Position numbers and translations under genes: made by a program. A stretch of DNA of 28,347 nt from Plasmopara viticola (taxonomy: Eukaryota; Oomycota; Peronosporomycetes; Peronosporales; Peronosporaceae): positions 1 to 28,347 of the forward strand of contig MBPM02000319.1 in the NCBI GenBank assembly GCA_001695595.3, given 5' to 3'. A model generated the notes under the pieces. It worked only from the letters and a program-made list of their open reading frames with translations, was not told the DNA's origin and searched no databases. This document shows positions 13,465 through 24,200 of this stretch, one piece after another (the stretch's first letter is position 1; each line of letters starts with the position of its first letter).

Positions 13465-15659
13465 TTACCAGCCAGAAAAATTGCCGAATCCACCAGATGA
13501 TTGGTCCTTCCTTTTTGTTTTGCGTTCAATGATTGTAGGCAGTATTGAATGAATTTTCCGTTTTATCGATACGGCGTTCCTCTTAGTCTTCAGATACTTT
13601 CCGACGTTGTCATCCTTAGAGGTTTGGTTCGTGGGGATGCTTGTCATATCAACTTCTCCCAAATCATCATACGCAACCCACTTGCCACCCATCTTTACAA
13701 CAGTTCCTTGTATCTGCACCTTTGTCTCACGAGATGCTTCTTTCTTGGCAACCTGCACGACGTCCAAGCCTTGAGCCAAAGCTTTTTCGTAGTCAACGAA
13801 CGGGTTAGCAAATATGTGGACTTTCTTAATGCGCACATCCTCAGAAGGACGGTCGTCAACTCCAGTGTTCACGAGCTCAACAGCATCTAGCACATCCATC
13901 CCCCCCACCACTCGACCAAATACTGCGTGTTTCTTGTCCAAATGCTTGCAAGGTTTAAAAGTAATGAAGAACTGCGAATTATTTGTTCCTTGTCCGTAAT
14001 TTGCCATACTTAACACCCCTCTCGAGTTATGGGACTGCGTTATTAAGTCATCATAATTAACGTACAATCATAATTGTTACCAATATAATATAAATTTCGT
14101 ACCAGTCGGTCGTCAATTTCGTCACGAAAAGGTTTTTTCCAGATGGATTCGCCACCTCGGCCTGTTTCAGACGGATCTCCACCTTGCATCATAAATCCTT
14201 TAATGACTCTGTGAAATAAACTGCCATCGTAGTACTTGTTTTGGCACAAGCTCATAAAATTGTCGGCCGTTTGTGGAACAAAATCGCAATCTACTTCCAG
14301 GTTTATGTCACCCAGAGTTGTCTCCAGCCGCACAAGGCCTTTCTTTTTCAGCTTTCGAACGAACTGCCATCTCGTCTTAAGCAACTCCTGTTCAGATGCT
14401 AGTGCCATCGCATTTATTGTAACAGGCGCTCTCACAGTGGACGTAAAAGAGCTAGAGCATTCGCCAGACGTAAACTGCGAGAACTGCAATTTCTGTGAGC
14501 TTGTCATCTTACTTGCTGCTGTCTCCTCCATTGACGTGTCGCAATGGGTCGATGAAGACACAATCTTCTCCTTCTCACTCACGCCAGCATCTGCACCCTT
14601 AGTCTTGTACGCAAAAGCTTTTTGCACAGCCCTCTTAGCTTCCAACTACAACACATGGAAGACGGGTTAAACTTATCGATTTCGTAATACACAAGCTAGA
14701 TTACACCCGTACTTCTTCAAAGATGCGATCGGTCGCAGCATTGGTGCGAATATTCCGGTTTGCGGTCGTTGCACGACCAATCTGAAGCACTCAAGCCGCA
14801 ATATCATTTAATGTCCAAAATGAATAGAAGATGGGCACTATTTGTGCCGAACTTACAATTTCGCTCGCGTCCGCACGTCGAAAGTATTCAAAGTTCTCAA
14901 TTTCTCGATTCGAGTAGTCTTGGGGATCTTGTAAAATGATGATATCTTTGCGATTAAACTTTGTCCCGGCTAGAAGGTCCTGTCCATTGAGCAAGTCCAC
15001 ATTAGAAACACCATTTATAGAATTATTTACATTTTCGCACCGTCCAGTTCTTTGTTTTAATGTTGAGCTCTTCAACTGCCTCAAAACAAAAAACATTGCC
15101 CGTGGAGGCAATAGCGGCGATCTTGGTATTGTCAGTGAAAACTTTGTACGTAACCGGGCAAAAAAACTCTCCCTGCGAATTTTTGCTAAAGTGCAGCTGT
15201 ATAAGCTCCTTTAGCATCAGCGGCTTACCCGTCACAGGGTTCTACCAGCATGTATATAGCACGGTTATAACATGATCGCAAAAAAAAACAATTCCGCGGG
15301 CAGGACGTACGGTTTGATGCTCCCTGACGTACGGCACGACGGCCTCTAAGTCGAACAAGTGACCCTCACGAGTGCATGCCGGTACCTGGTCGTAAAAGAA
15401 AATTCTAAGTAGAAAAAAGGATTTGTTAACAGAAAAGGATTGTACCTTAAAAGGACAGAGAGTAATGGAGCAGCAATTAAATGGCAGGCCTGCGTCAAGT
15501 GGAAGTGAGCAGGGAGAGCAGAAAATAAGTAGAGAACAGGCATAGAAATAATTTACGTTTGTATGCATGACGAATCTCCTGCTTTTTGCCACCGTAAAGG
15601 TACTTGTGCTCGGTCTGCGTGATAAATAGCCTGTCCTTGCTGTGTCGATTCTTGCCCAT
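13465..15659 (-). CDS. PPIL2: PPIL2/CYC4-type U-box cyclophilin, 8 exons, 575 aa
   Basis: Nuclear spliceosome-associated protein: a U-box (E3 ubiquitin ligase fold) joined to a cyclophilin peptidyl-prolyl isomerase domain. My exon model on the minus strand is 15659-15557, 15489-15446, 15385-15311, 15241-15041, 14979-14857, 14781-14713, 14645-14103 and 14034-13465. All seven introns are GT..AG, 60-75 bp; the first is phase 1 and the rest phase 0. The start MGKNRHSKDRLFIT and end GGFGNFSGW match the family termini. The U-box spans about residues 35-110 (LPFNCC, HFSKNSQGEFFCPV). The cyclophilin domain spans about 308-470 with R351, F356, Q359, F409 and H422 at catalytic positions. The CypA Trp121 position is His417 (Tyr in human PPIL2). 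A Lys/Arg-rich tail follows. At 575 residues it is somewhat longer than human PPIL2 (520). No disruption is seen. Splice sites are my inference. Confidence 0.93.
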
Positions 15660-17898
15660 GCTATTATATAAGTCGACTTTGCAATTTCATTTTAATGACT
15701 TCCAGCAGCAATCCTATTACAAAGTCACTAAATCGAAAAGAAAAGCTACGTTACATGCGACTTTCATATAACTTTCAATTGGCAGCCGGTAGTATTCGAC
15801 GCCTGATAGCATCTTCGTGCCAAAAAAGCAAAACACCAGTATAACTTCCACGGATGGCCATGATTTGAAAGTTGACCGGAAGGAACGTTGCTTTAAATTA
15901 TTTCCTCACGACTTCCCAGGGCACAAACGTTGGTCAAGTGACTCTTAGAATGAGTGTAAAGCTCTAGACCGGCATCTCAAATAGTGCAAATTTTACGCAC
16001 TTAATCATCCATGATAAATTGGTGTGCATCTCTAACTCATTGAGCCAGAAGACAAGGCTTTGACTTTCTTCTCTACAAAAGTGAAATCCAAACATTATAC
16101 CGGCTCAAATTTCACATAAGACGCCAACATCAGAATCACTGAGTTCTTACTGCCTGAGTTCTCGAGCTCGAACTCGCTCATAAAGCTCTGACACTATGAC
16201 GCATTGCAGATGCTTGCCAATAGGAGGGCTGCAAGCGCAACCACCTCCTCAAGCCCATACAGAGCCAGCTAGTTTTTAGAGCAATGCAACAGTGCTTTTG
16301 CAAGATGCGGGAAGGTATTCTCTCTACCCCGGAATTTTTGCAAGGCTGCAGGTAGATAGTCTACATGCGATACCATACTTTCGGATAGCATCTTGCATAG
16401 AGGAGGCGTACAAGAAGATAAGTGACCTTCCGGCAATTCTCGGTCTAAAGGGTTCAAACTAAACTATGGAGTACAAAATTTAAGGCTTCGTTGTTAGATG
16501 CAATATGTATGTTCTGGACCTGCCTTACTTCTTCATCAGCAATCGAGGTTTAATTACGCAATTTATACAGTTAAAAATATTCATATTGCTTTCTTTCAAT
16601 ATATTTCAGTGTGCAAGCCGTTCTAATTATCGATAGGGTCCTCAAAAGTACATTTAACGGATGGCCAGCTTAGTAAGGTGGGTAAAGCTGCAGCAATAAA
16701 GCTATCAGTGCATGCGTCAGATTGCCCAACGTGAGACAAGCAGTCGCATGTAATTTTTAAATTGGCTGCTTTGTACATGTGGCAAACACTGCCTATGCAT
16801 CCAGCTTCATAGGCTACTGAGTTATCAATATTTTTCCAGGCGAACGGATGAGCGCAAGGAAGCGGCCAACAATAGATTAAGAGAAGCGATTATATCCCTG
16901 TCCTACTATAAACTCAGCCATCGCATTGTTGTAAGTACTTAATGTTTCATTACAAAGTTAAGATCTACCAGCGTTCGTACTCCCTTGCCTACAAGCAAAT
17001 TTGGCGCAGCCTTCAGCAATATTTTCGTATTTTTACGATGTAGCATTACTCCTTATGTAAGCCAAATACATTAAGTTTATAGACGTCATGAGGGAAGGTG
17101 TGCCTTGAACCCATCCTCGTGTAGTACACGTACAGAAGACGGAAGAGACGATTATAGTACTTAATCAAGGCGGTATAGACACAGGCACGCTCGATCCTCC
17201 AGCATACTTTAGACGGACAGCTTCTCATCGAATGAGATGCTGTCTGTGGGCCCACTAACATATGTCCAGTCCGGATGTAATTAATCGTTTCCCAGATAAG
17301 TAGTTTCGGCTGCTTTTGCTGCGGCAAGCAAGTGTAGATATTTTGTGACTGTCAAAAGAGACCAACAGAAAAGACAGTTGTCTTGCCGTCCCTCCTCAAT
17401 GTACTTAAAGATTATGATGAACAAATAGCCCGATGGGCACTGAGTCTGCGAGCCTTCCCCTATTTATGCTCTCGGAAAGCTTTACTCAGCTTCTATTACA
17501 TCAACGTACTTTACAAAAGTTGTACTGTTACCTCCATCCGATTCAAGTTTTTGCGTAGTCCATCCATTAGGAAGGCAATTTTCACCTCCTTTGAGAGAGT
17601 GGTGCTGGTGTTTCCAGCCAGCACGTTCGTCGCTTCTAAGCAAACTTCACCAAATAGATTTATCTGTGGTCGGCTACTAAAAAGCGCGACTGCACCCATA
17701 ACGCATCATTAAGCCGGCCTCGCCTTGCTTGACGATGGTGCACGACTTGCGAACGAATAGATTTTTCAAGTGACTTGCGTCAGGTGGCGCTTTATCTTGT
17801 TTTAAACGTTGTCAGCAGCGAATGACTGGCATCATCTGATACTTTTAACTTATCCCAGATAGGAAGACCGCCTCGTCGAAGGTACTACATGTGAGTGC

Positions 17899-18193
17899 TC
17901 ATACGCGTGCTTTCTCACCACGCTTCAAGGTGTGCACAGCCGCTCTTTGTTGCTCCTTTTGCAACATCATATCTTCTTGAGATAGATAAAAAATCTCCAT
18001 CTTTCCCCTCAAACGCTCCTCAATCATTGTGTTTGACTCCGAATCAGGCGGGGCATTAGCCTTAGATGATCGGCAGCGGTGACTATGTCATCTTTTGATT
18101 AAGATGCTCCAGCAGATGCTCACAAAGCTGGAAATCGCCTTCAGACGCGCACTTTGCGCGCTGGGTCCTTGTGCGAGCGAATACTTCAACCCA
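17899..18193 (-). pseudogene. possible decayed coding relic, family unknown
   Basis: Two open stretches lie in different frames. From 18193, 36 codons (containing SEGDFQLCEHLLEHLNQKMT) run to a TAG at 18085-18083. From 18060, about 53 codons rich in Glu, Lys, Gln and Leu (containing EERLRGKMEIFYLSQEDMML) run to a TGA at 17901-17899. The amphipathic, charged composition looks like a real coiled-coil protein broken by a frameshift and a stop. I do not recognise the family, and no start codon or intact remainder is visible. Chance is a serious alternative. Confidence 0.25.
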
Positions 18194-18899
18194 TGGAGCT
18201 TATCACGACTTTCAGCTTAATTAATCTACCTTGTACGCGCTAGGGCAAATACATACTTTTGCCTATCCTCACAGTCATTTTATCGCAATGCCTCAGGTAA
18301 AAATGACTACAAGTGCTACAGAGATTCCGCAACTTTTTTGCTGAGAGAAAGCGCAGGTTAACGCCCCTGACTTTCAATCTATGCCTAGAGCCATTACATG
18401 TCGCAGATCGCAATCCGCCTGACTTGTACTACTTCTTATAAGGAAGATTCTACATGAGTCAAAATCTGATACAGTAATTGCCTTGACTCATCACGAAGTA
18501 AACAATCTATCATTACTATTTAGTATAGTGATCTGTGCTAATAAACATTAAGCATTAATTAATACAAAATGGTGATGATCAACCAACGAGGGCGACGCAC
18601 ACTGGGTTTGTGTGACCTTGTTGCGCTAACCGCCGTGAACGGAGGTGATCTAAGACATCTATGAAACACAATGTACTCTACAATGTACACCATTAACCAG
18701 CAAGTCCTACTTTGGACTGAGTTTTGCATGTCTCGTTGCACTGTTCAGCTTTTTATAAGCATAGACAAGTCGTTACTTTCCGTTCGGTTTCCAAACATAA
18801 AGTCGGTGACAAGTGCGGCAACTCTAACTACTTCACCATGCATATACCTTGAGCAGGTCCACTAATTCATAAGCAAATCTTCCTGTTTACCAACCTCAT

Positions 18900-19240
18900 A
18901 AAGCTTAATTTTGCTCACCAAAAATCTGATGCTGAGTTGCTACGTAAGGAAACCCGGTGTACGCACTAAAACCGTAGAGCACTTTAGTGACGACGTCTTT
19001 CTCCATCATAATTTGAATCGACTCAAACCGCAATTTCTACTTTACATCGGCATTCTGGGCAAAAGTGTCCTAGCCTTTGACAGCCACGACCTTGTTGTTC
19101 ACGGCTAGATACTCAGACATAGATAGATGAACCGATAGCGTCAACACACCATTCAAGAAAGGTTTGTTAATATACGCTACGTCACAACTAAGTCGAAGTA
19201 CGTCGATAAACCAATTTACAATCAGCCAGCACACGACATT
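18900..19240 (-). pseudogene. possible eroded Copia-type pol relic (protease region)
   Basis: Reading the minus strand with frame changes gives CWLI near 19232, then SVHLSMSEYLAVNNKVVAVKG near 19150-19080, then a V-L-Y-containing stretch near 18980. The order WLI, then a hydrophobic VYLADNKVVxxKG-like segment, then VLY resembles the protease to gag-pre-integrase part of Copia polyproteins. Stops interrupt every frame, and the Asp-Ser-Gly catalytic triad is not preserved. Only an impression of the family remains. Confidence 0.2.
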
Positions 19241-20070
19241 GGCACCTTCATGTGTTTGCTAAGGGTGGTGCGAGACGACCCCTAGCCGCAGGGAAGAGAT
19301 GTCTAAATATATGGTCTAACAATGCCCTCGTTTGCCATAGGGATCGCTCGATACCACATGTAATGTTTCTTAATGAACTTTTGTGCTATATGGCGAAAAG
19401 ACTAATCTTTCGAGTCCGCGGATCAGAGTGCCTGCAACGCTTATCCGCTTTAAGTTTTGCTCATCAACTACGGCCCAAAGCGAGTCAAGTAGAAATCAAA
19501 TCGTCAATTGACAAAGTGCGTTTTCGGGTTGGACTCGTTGCATTGGGGTCTTCGGCGTGTTTTTAGCCACGTGTGTTGCAGACTTGATAATGTACGGCTG
19601 GCTATTTCACAATGGTATTGAACATTGCAGCCTTTAATGAAGCGCTCAAACTTAATGTCGATGGTAGAGATCTAAATTTAAGCTAATATGAAGTTTGGCG
19701 CGTGTTAACTTGCGTCGTGAAAATTCTGACCTTTTATGTCTAAGATAGTGCAGGGGAGGCCGATAGAAAGAACGTTTCTACTTTTGCAGTGAAGTACCGT
19801 AGCTTTCTACTGAGAGTGCGCATGAGATTAGGTCTCTGACCCTCATACTATACTTAAATAGTGCAAAACACTATCATAAATCGCTTTTATTATTCTTAGC
19901 AGTACGACTCACACTTCAAATATGGGCTGATTTTGCTACGGTTTATCGCTACAACCTTGTCAAACAAATATTTTAATATATCTGTTGAGCATAGAAATCC
20001 CTATGTATAATATCTGAACAGTACTTTTACGACAATGGCTTTCTGTCTGCTCGTCGTTATCTAGCGCTTA

Positions 20071-20092
20071 ATTTAAAGGGATTAGGGTTTGT
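20071..20092. repeat. degenerate interstitial telomere-like remnant
   Basis: The words TTTAAAGGGATTAGGGTTT give two to three imperfect TTTAGGG units in the orientation of the terminal telomere, about 50 bp inside the 3' junction of retroelement A. They may mark an older chromosome end onto which A was added. The motif is short, so chance is possible. Confidence 0.4.
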
Positions 20093-20154
20093 AATTATTT
20101 TGATAAGCTAATTTATACTTAATCTATTTCCAAAAAGTATCTAGGGTTTAGGAT

Positions 20155-22010
20155 TTACTCCCCATCGGCTGTACAATCTTGTTTCAAGGCTGCAGTCGAC
20201 GAGGCGATTTTTGGAAGTCGTGAAAGACACAGAAGCGTCTTGAGAGTTGGAGGCTTGAGGTAGCAGATTTTAACCTACGTTTCAAATGCCTTTTTCAGCT
20301 CATCGGTCAGTAATGCAGACCGTAGTCTGCTTCTTGTAAGTCTATTTGGGTCGTACTGGAGCTTGAAAACTATAGGTGCTGTAGATGACGTTTTTCGTGA
20401 TGATGTAGTGTCGTCGAGCGCCTGTCTGAACAGCGGTTGCAGTGTTCTAGGAGTATATCCTCGGTCAAGTAGCCGCGCATAAAGTTTTATGACGATTCGT
20501 TTGAAGTCACGATATCGAACATTCTGTTTGCGGTATTTCCAGACTTGGCCAATGATTAGTCCTTAAGAAAAAACCAGGTAGATGCGCGCTATGAGCAGGA
20601 ATATACAGGTACAAATTCAGACTTTCCTGACATGTTCTTGTGTATATCCTTTGTTTATCCCGAATGACTCGTAGGTCTAGAAACACAGCTTCATATTTGT
20701 CAATAGAGCTTGCGAATCGTAGCTTAGACCGTCGGGTAAAAGTTGCTAACATGCGCTGGAAGCTATATGGCTCAGTGCTCGGAGTCCACAATGTGAAGAT
20801 GTCATCGATGTAGCGTTTGTAGTAAACTACATGTCGCGAGAATTCTGTGAGTAGAATCTCTTCGATGTGAGCCACGTAGAGGGAAGCGAATGCCGGTGCC
20901 ACCGGTGTTCCCATAGCCGTTCCACGCAATTGGCGCCAGCATGAGTGTCCAAAGGTAAAGTAATTGTTGTGCATTACTACTTGGAGTCCAAACAGAGTTG
21001 TGTTTTCCCATAGATGGCCCCGTATACGTTCCGCGGTTGCTTCGATAGCGTTGATAATCGGAATATTGGTGTAGAGAGATTCTTCGTCGTTTGTGATCAA
21101 CAGCGTATCAGGCGGAAGTATCAGGTCTGGGAGGTCTGTCAATAGCTGGTCTGAGTCGCGTCATCAATAGGGTTGAAGTTGAGAATTTAATCACTTTGAA
21201 AGTCCTTCCAGTATACTTGCGCTATTGGATACAATAGGTCAAATACAGAGTTTTGGTTTGTAATATTTTGCTAATGCGTAAAACACATTTGACCTTGACT
21301 CTTCTAGATTCGCCACAATGATCCGTGTTGTGTCCCAGTCAGTGCGATAGGCATATGTCTTTGCCATGTTTCGGTACTAAGTGTGAACTTTTGTCCGCAC
21401 AAGCCGGATCAATGCTTCGACTCGAGCGCATTGCAGCTCGTATATCGACTTATCTGAAAGATGGTCAACACACAGTCTAACATAGTGCTCCGTTCTAAAA
21501 AGAGCCGGCCCTAAGGTCTCATCAGTAAGGACTATTTTAAGATCTGGGCGGCTTTTTAGGAGCTGAAACGTGTTCCATTGTCTCGAGTTAAGGTTCCTGA
21601 GTTTCCTCGGTTCCCATGTCTCGCGACTAATGTTGTCTTAAACACGTGTGAGTATCATTTCGATTGAAGCCGGTGCTGGTTTCGGTTGAAACGATGGGTT
21701 CGGAACATAAATCTTGCGATTATATGTTCCTTGATGGTTCCCAAACTGTGGGGAGAGGCGAACTTTCCGTATGAAGTCTGGGAGTGCAGCATGAAGATCG
21801 GGCGATCGGATAGGTCGAGGGGTCGGGCAGAACCTTAGGTTAAGACCCAGTAAGCGGTTTAGAGCAGGGGGAGTAGCAATTGCAGAAGGAACAAAGTTAT
21901 CAAAAGTTAAGTTCTTTGCATAGCTATTAACCTCCCTAGTACTGCGACTAGCAAATAGAACCAGCGCATTCCTAGTATCTGACCTGTCTAATTGGATTGG
22001 GTCTTGCCTT
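20155..22010 (-). pseudogene. reverse transcriptase of element A, broken
   Basis: Same protein as the RT of copy C. Motifs persist: LNLRFCPTP (N-terminal PLE-like signature), SLYTNIP, GTAMGTPVAPAF and YKRYIDDIF, with the catalytic Asp residues still present. Breaks seen: about 20 bases lost or replaced near 21160-21168 (C reads tatataggatttagtgg there), altered bases at 20561-20575 that shift the frame after AHLPG, and further changes downstream. Upstream, at 21871-21876, A has five G where C has four; A's reading is continuous here from the ORF2 overlap into LNRLLGLN. No GIY-YIG endonuclease follows. Confidence 0.85.
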
Positions 22011-22335
22011 TCGCGTTCCGTGCGCCTTTCTGCTTGTTGTTTTCCCCTGAATTCGACTTGGTGGGCGGCTTTTCGGACTTGGCTAGACCGGTAGCGCCCG
22101 TTTTTTCGTTTGCGCGTAACCCTTCCTTTTGAGGCTTTGCCGATTTTTTCTGCCGCTGGGGCTTAGCAGTCTTCTTTATGCGCCGATCGGTGCCCCTTTG
22201 ACGACCGGCGCCGTCGTTTAACGCTTCCTTGAGCCGCGACACTTGATTTTTCAGTGATCGCAGCTCCTGTTGGATGCGGTTGTTGACGAGCTCCTGGACA
22301 GAGGTTGCCATGGGCGCTTCTGATTCGATGTCCAT
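21988..22335 (-). CDS. PLE ORF2 of element A, Lys-rich basic protein, 115 aa
   Basis: Starts at an ATG in good context (GCCATGGAC). Residues about 10-45 (VQELVNNRIQQELRSLKNQV) are predicted by heptad spacing to be a coiled coil. The rest is Lys/Ala/Pro-rich with KPQ and QKK repeats, a composition typical of nucleic-acid-binding tails. It lies seven codons after, and in frame with, the TAG ending ORF1. The RT frame overlaps its 3' end in -1. I know no family name; by position it may act as a Gag-like or RNA-binding part of the element. Its homologue in C is full length with about a dozen replacements, which suggests some protein-level constraint. Confidence 0.6.
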   Translation of the reverse strand: MDIESEAPMATSVQELVNNRIQQELRSLKNQVSRLKEALNDGAGRQRGTDRRIKKTAKPQRQKKSAKPQKEGLRANEKTGATGLAKSEKPPTKSNSGENNKQKGARNAKGKTQSN

Positions 22336-22356
22336 GGCTGTCGCTCGTTTGGCTTC

Positions 22357-22928
22357 CTAAGCGGCTTTGGCTTCCTTAGCGGCTTTGGCCCGTTCCTTAA
22401 TGACTTGTTCAATCGCTAAGTCGTAGCGAAGTTGAGTTAGTCGTGTGTTAAGGAGGTACTTGGCCATGAGGAAGTCAGTGACCGCCATCGAGTTTTGTCC
22501 ATTAGGAGAAGTAATTGCACTTTCCAATGGCGGACCCGATGGCATGAAAATGGTGTTAACATCGCTATAAAAAGAACTTATCTCTTTAATTGCATTAACC
22601 GATGATGTCTCAAGTTTAGTCTGAAGTAAATTCAGTTCATCCGTCGTTGCAGTCTTAATGATTTCTGCCAACGTCTTTTCGTTTTCAACGAGTTGCTGAT
22701 AGAACTGGGCGCGCAAAGATGCAGCGCTATCGGTATTTTCGAGCTCTTTAGACACGTTCAAGGAAATCTTAGTCTTCACAGAGCGGGGCGGACCCTGCTC
22801 AAGGCGTTGAAGAGCTAGCTGCTAAGACTTGATCTAGCAGTGAGATTCCTGTAGCGTTTGATCGTGGAGTCGATGATGCTCAACACGTTTTGCGGCGGAC
22901 TGCTGCAAGTCGGGTTTCTCGGGTCCAT
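22357..22928 (-). pseudogene. PLE ORF1 of element A, N-terminal frameshift
   Basis: The ATG equivalent to that of C lies at 22928-22926 (MDP start). One T is missing in gatctag at 22831-22837 (gattctag in C), which shifts the frame and runs into a stop within the region encoding ARIKSKQLA in C. From 22779 the frame is open again for about 140 residues (SKELENTDSAASL to KERAKAAKEAKAA) and ends at TAG 22359-22357. The protein is Ala/Glu/Leu-rich and likely helical. No known domain is recognised. Confidence 0.6.
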
Positions 22929-23340
22929 CCTTAAGTGTAGTAACCTAGTTGTTATCAGGCCAGGTCGGATGTTGAGTGGTGTAACAGCTGGCTGTTTCGA
23001 GCACGGTCTGTTCTTCGTCGTGGTCGGCCGGTCGGCTCAGTCGGACGTTGGTCGTGGATCTTGTTGACTTAGGACCTTAGCTTGAAGCCGGCCGCTTTTT
23101 GGTCGGCCAGCTGGCTTGAGGGTAGGACTTGAGGCCGGTCGGTTTGTTGGTCGACCGGTGACTTGATCGTGTCCGGATCGTGTACTTGAACTTCGCACTT
23201 GGTCGGGTCCCAAGCCGGGTCCTTGGTCGTCCTTTGGATCTTGGGCGTCGGATACCAATAATCTTTTGACGTATTGCCCTACTAATGCTCCGTTTTATGT
23301 TGAATATGGGAAGCACTAACGGATAGGTTGATAACGAGAA
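22929..23340 (-). other. 5' leader of element A, GGTCGG-rich
   Basis: Region upstream of ORF1 in element orientation. The plus strand is rich in GGTCGG and CTTGGTCGGGTC words. Copy C carries here an open frame of about 102 codons; in A the frame starts alike (LPIFNIKRSISRAIRQK) but shifts partway, and the remainder (GPDQVRSS and onward) lies in another frame. It is best read as untranslated leader or a broken small ORF. Confidence 0.5.
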
Positions 23341-23360
23341 CTAGCGCAAGGCTTATGGAA

Positions 23361-23636
23361 AAAAACCAGGTCTAGGGGATTATAACTTCTCCGCCTACCT
23401 CCCCGGTCACACTTTCAGGTTTTACGTAAACCACGGCACTATTTCTGTTCGATACGGAGACGCACTAGGCTCACGTATCCAGGGTGCTGCTCACTCACAC
23501 TCCTGTGTGCCCGCAGAGTCAAAAATCCCTTATGGGATAGACTTCTCCGCAAATGAGAACTCCGATAAGCGTCACAATAAATTGCAAGCACGGTGCTCAA
23601 GGGCACGGGTTTTTCTAACCTAATTAAAATTAAAAA
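23361..23636 (-). promoter_or_regulatory. conserved 5' non-coding block of the PLE (copy A)
   Basis: Non-coding block that is almost identical to 27460-27740 of copy C (about four mismatches by eye over some 300 bases, counting the few bases on each side), although the coding parts differ far more. Small inverted repeats are visible: CACAC-tcct-GTGTG, ATCCC-ttat-GGGAT and GTGC-tcaagg-GCAC. It lies 5' of the ORFs, so a promoter or structured leader is the simplest guess. No core promoter element is identified. Confidence 0.45.
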
Positions 23637-23796
23637 GGTTTAGGATTTATTAAATTATGCAAGTTACTACACAAACTTAATTATTCCTAAAGAATAGTCC
23701 GAAATGATCCGATTGACTAATTCTTTCGCTGGTTTGCTTCTTCAGTAGGATTTGGTATTCTATAGTTGGACTTGGACCTTGCGGACATCTACCGTC

Positions 23797-23874
23797 TAGG
23801 GTTTAGGGTTTAGGGTTTAGGGTTTAGGGTTTAGGGTTTAGGGTTTAGGGTTTAGGGTTTAGGGTTTAGGGTTT
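23797..23874. repeat. interstitial telomere array, ~11 x TTTAGGG
   Basis: Eleven perfect TTTAGGG units in the same orientation as the chromosome-end telomere. They directly cap element A and are followed without a break by element fragment B (tttattaaattatg). Perfect units suggest the array is young. It most simply records a former chromosome end. Confidence 0.95.
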
Positions 23875-24200
23875 ATTAAATTATGCAAGTTACTACACAA
23901 ACTTAATTATTCCTAAAGAATAGTCCGAGATGATCCGATTGACTAATTCTTTCGCTGGTTTGCTTCTTCAGTAGGACTTGTTATTCTATAGTTGGACTTG
24001 GCCCTTACGGACATCTTACCAAAACTCTAACTTGAAATTCATACTTGAAATTCATACTTGAAATTCATACTTGAATTTCATACTTGAATTTCATACTTGA
24101 ATTTCATACTTGAAATTCATACTTGAATTTCATACTTGAATTTCATACTTGAATTTCATACTTGAATTTCATACTTGAATTTCATACTTGAAATTTGTAC
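23875..24200 (-). mobile_element. PLE fragment B, 5' part only (3'-truncated)
   Basis: Holds only the 5' terminal part of the element: tttattaaattatgcaag..., the tagttggacttgg region, and the 13-bp satellite ending in aaatttgtac. It matches copy C at all but about one position outside the satellite. ORFs and the 3' end are absent. Its inner edge falls exactly at the element's internal telomere-like motif GGTTTAGGATTTA, which in B reads GGTTTAGGGTTTA, merging with the telomere array. Confidence 0.85.
24030..24200. repeat. 13-bp minisatellite, 12 units plus a partial
   Basis: Units ACTTGAAATTCAT and ACTTGAATTTCAT in exact 13-bp register from 24030; the last, partial unit is acttgaaatttgtac. 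Adjacent units give the inverted repeat ATTTCA-tact-TGAAAT. The array forms the 5' end of fragment B and recurs at the 5' end of C. Confidence 0.97.

Larger units (their letters stand above)
15660..20070. other. gene-poor subtelomeric interval
   Basis: No intact gene is recognised in 4.4 kb. Open frames are short (60-109 codons), occur on both strands, lack family motifs and are not arranged as exons that I can join. The first bases upstream of PPIL2 must hold its promoter, but I see no convincing core element. No tRNA-like structure, telomere array or close repeat is evident until 20071. Two faint coding relics on the minus strand are listed separately. The sequence looks like old, eroded intergenic DNA with decayed mobile-element debris. 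Confidence 0.6.
20141..23793 (-). mobile_element. Penelope-like retroelement A, decayed, 5' end replaced by telomere repeats
   Basis: Inner copy of the telomeric PLE. Its 3' end is at 20141-20157, where the RT stop codon is followed on the element strand by ATCCTAAACCCTAG. ORF2 is intact; ORF1 and RT are broken. The right part repeats the conserved block (23361-23640) and the stretch up to acatct-acc, where copy C continues into tt-acc and the 13-bp satellite. In A the element stops there, and after gtc a clean TTTAGGG array begins at 23797. A thus looks like a copy whose 5' tip was lost and the end healed by telomere addition. Confidence 0.85.

Noticed and set aside
13549..15275. Plus-strand open frames of 61-144 codons opposite PPIL2
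   Set aside because: They are antisense shadows of well-supported exons and match nothing known.
15657..15700. TATATAATAG just before the PPIL2 ATG and TCATTAA at 15692-15698 as core promoter elements
   Set aside because: The AT run is directly adjacent to the ATG, too close for a TATA box. TCATTAA fails the last two positions of the oomycete initiator TCAYTYY as I know it.
23037..23316. Two overlapping open frames in the leader of element A as separate genes
   Set aside because: They are two halves of the frame seen once in copy C, split by an indel; neither has an ATG-supported, conserved product.
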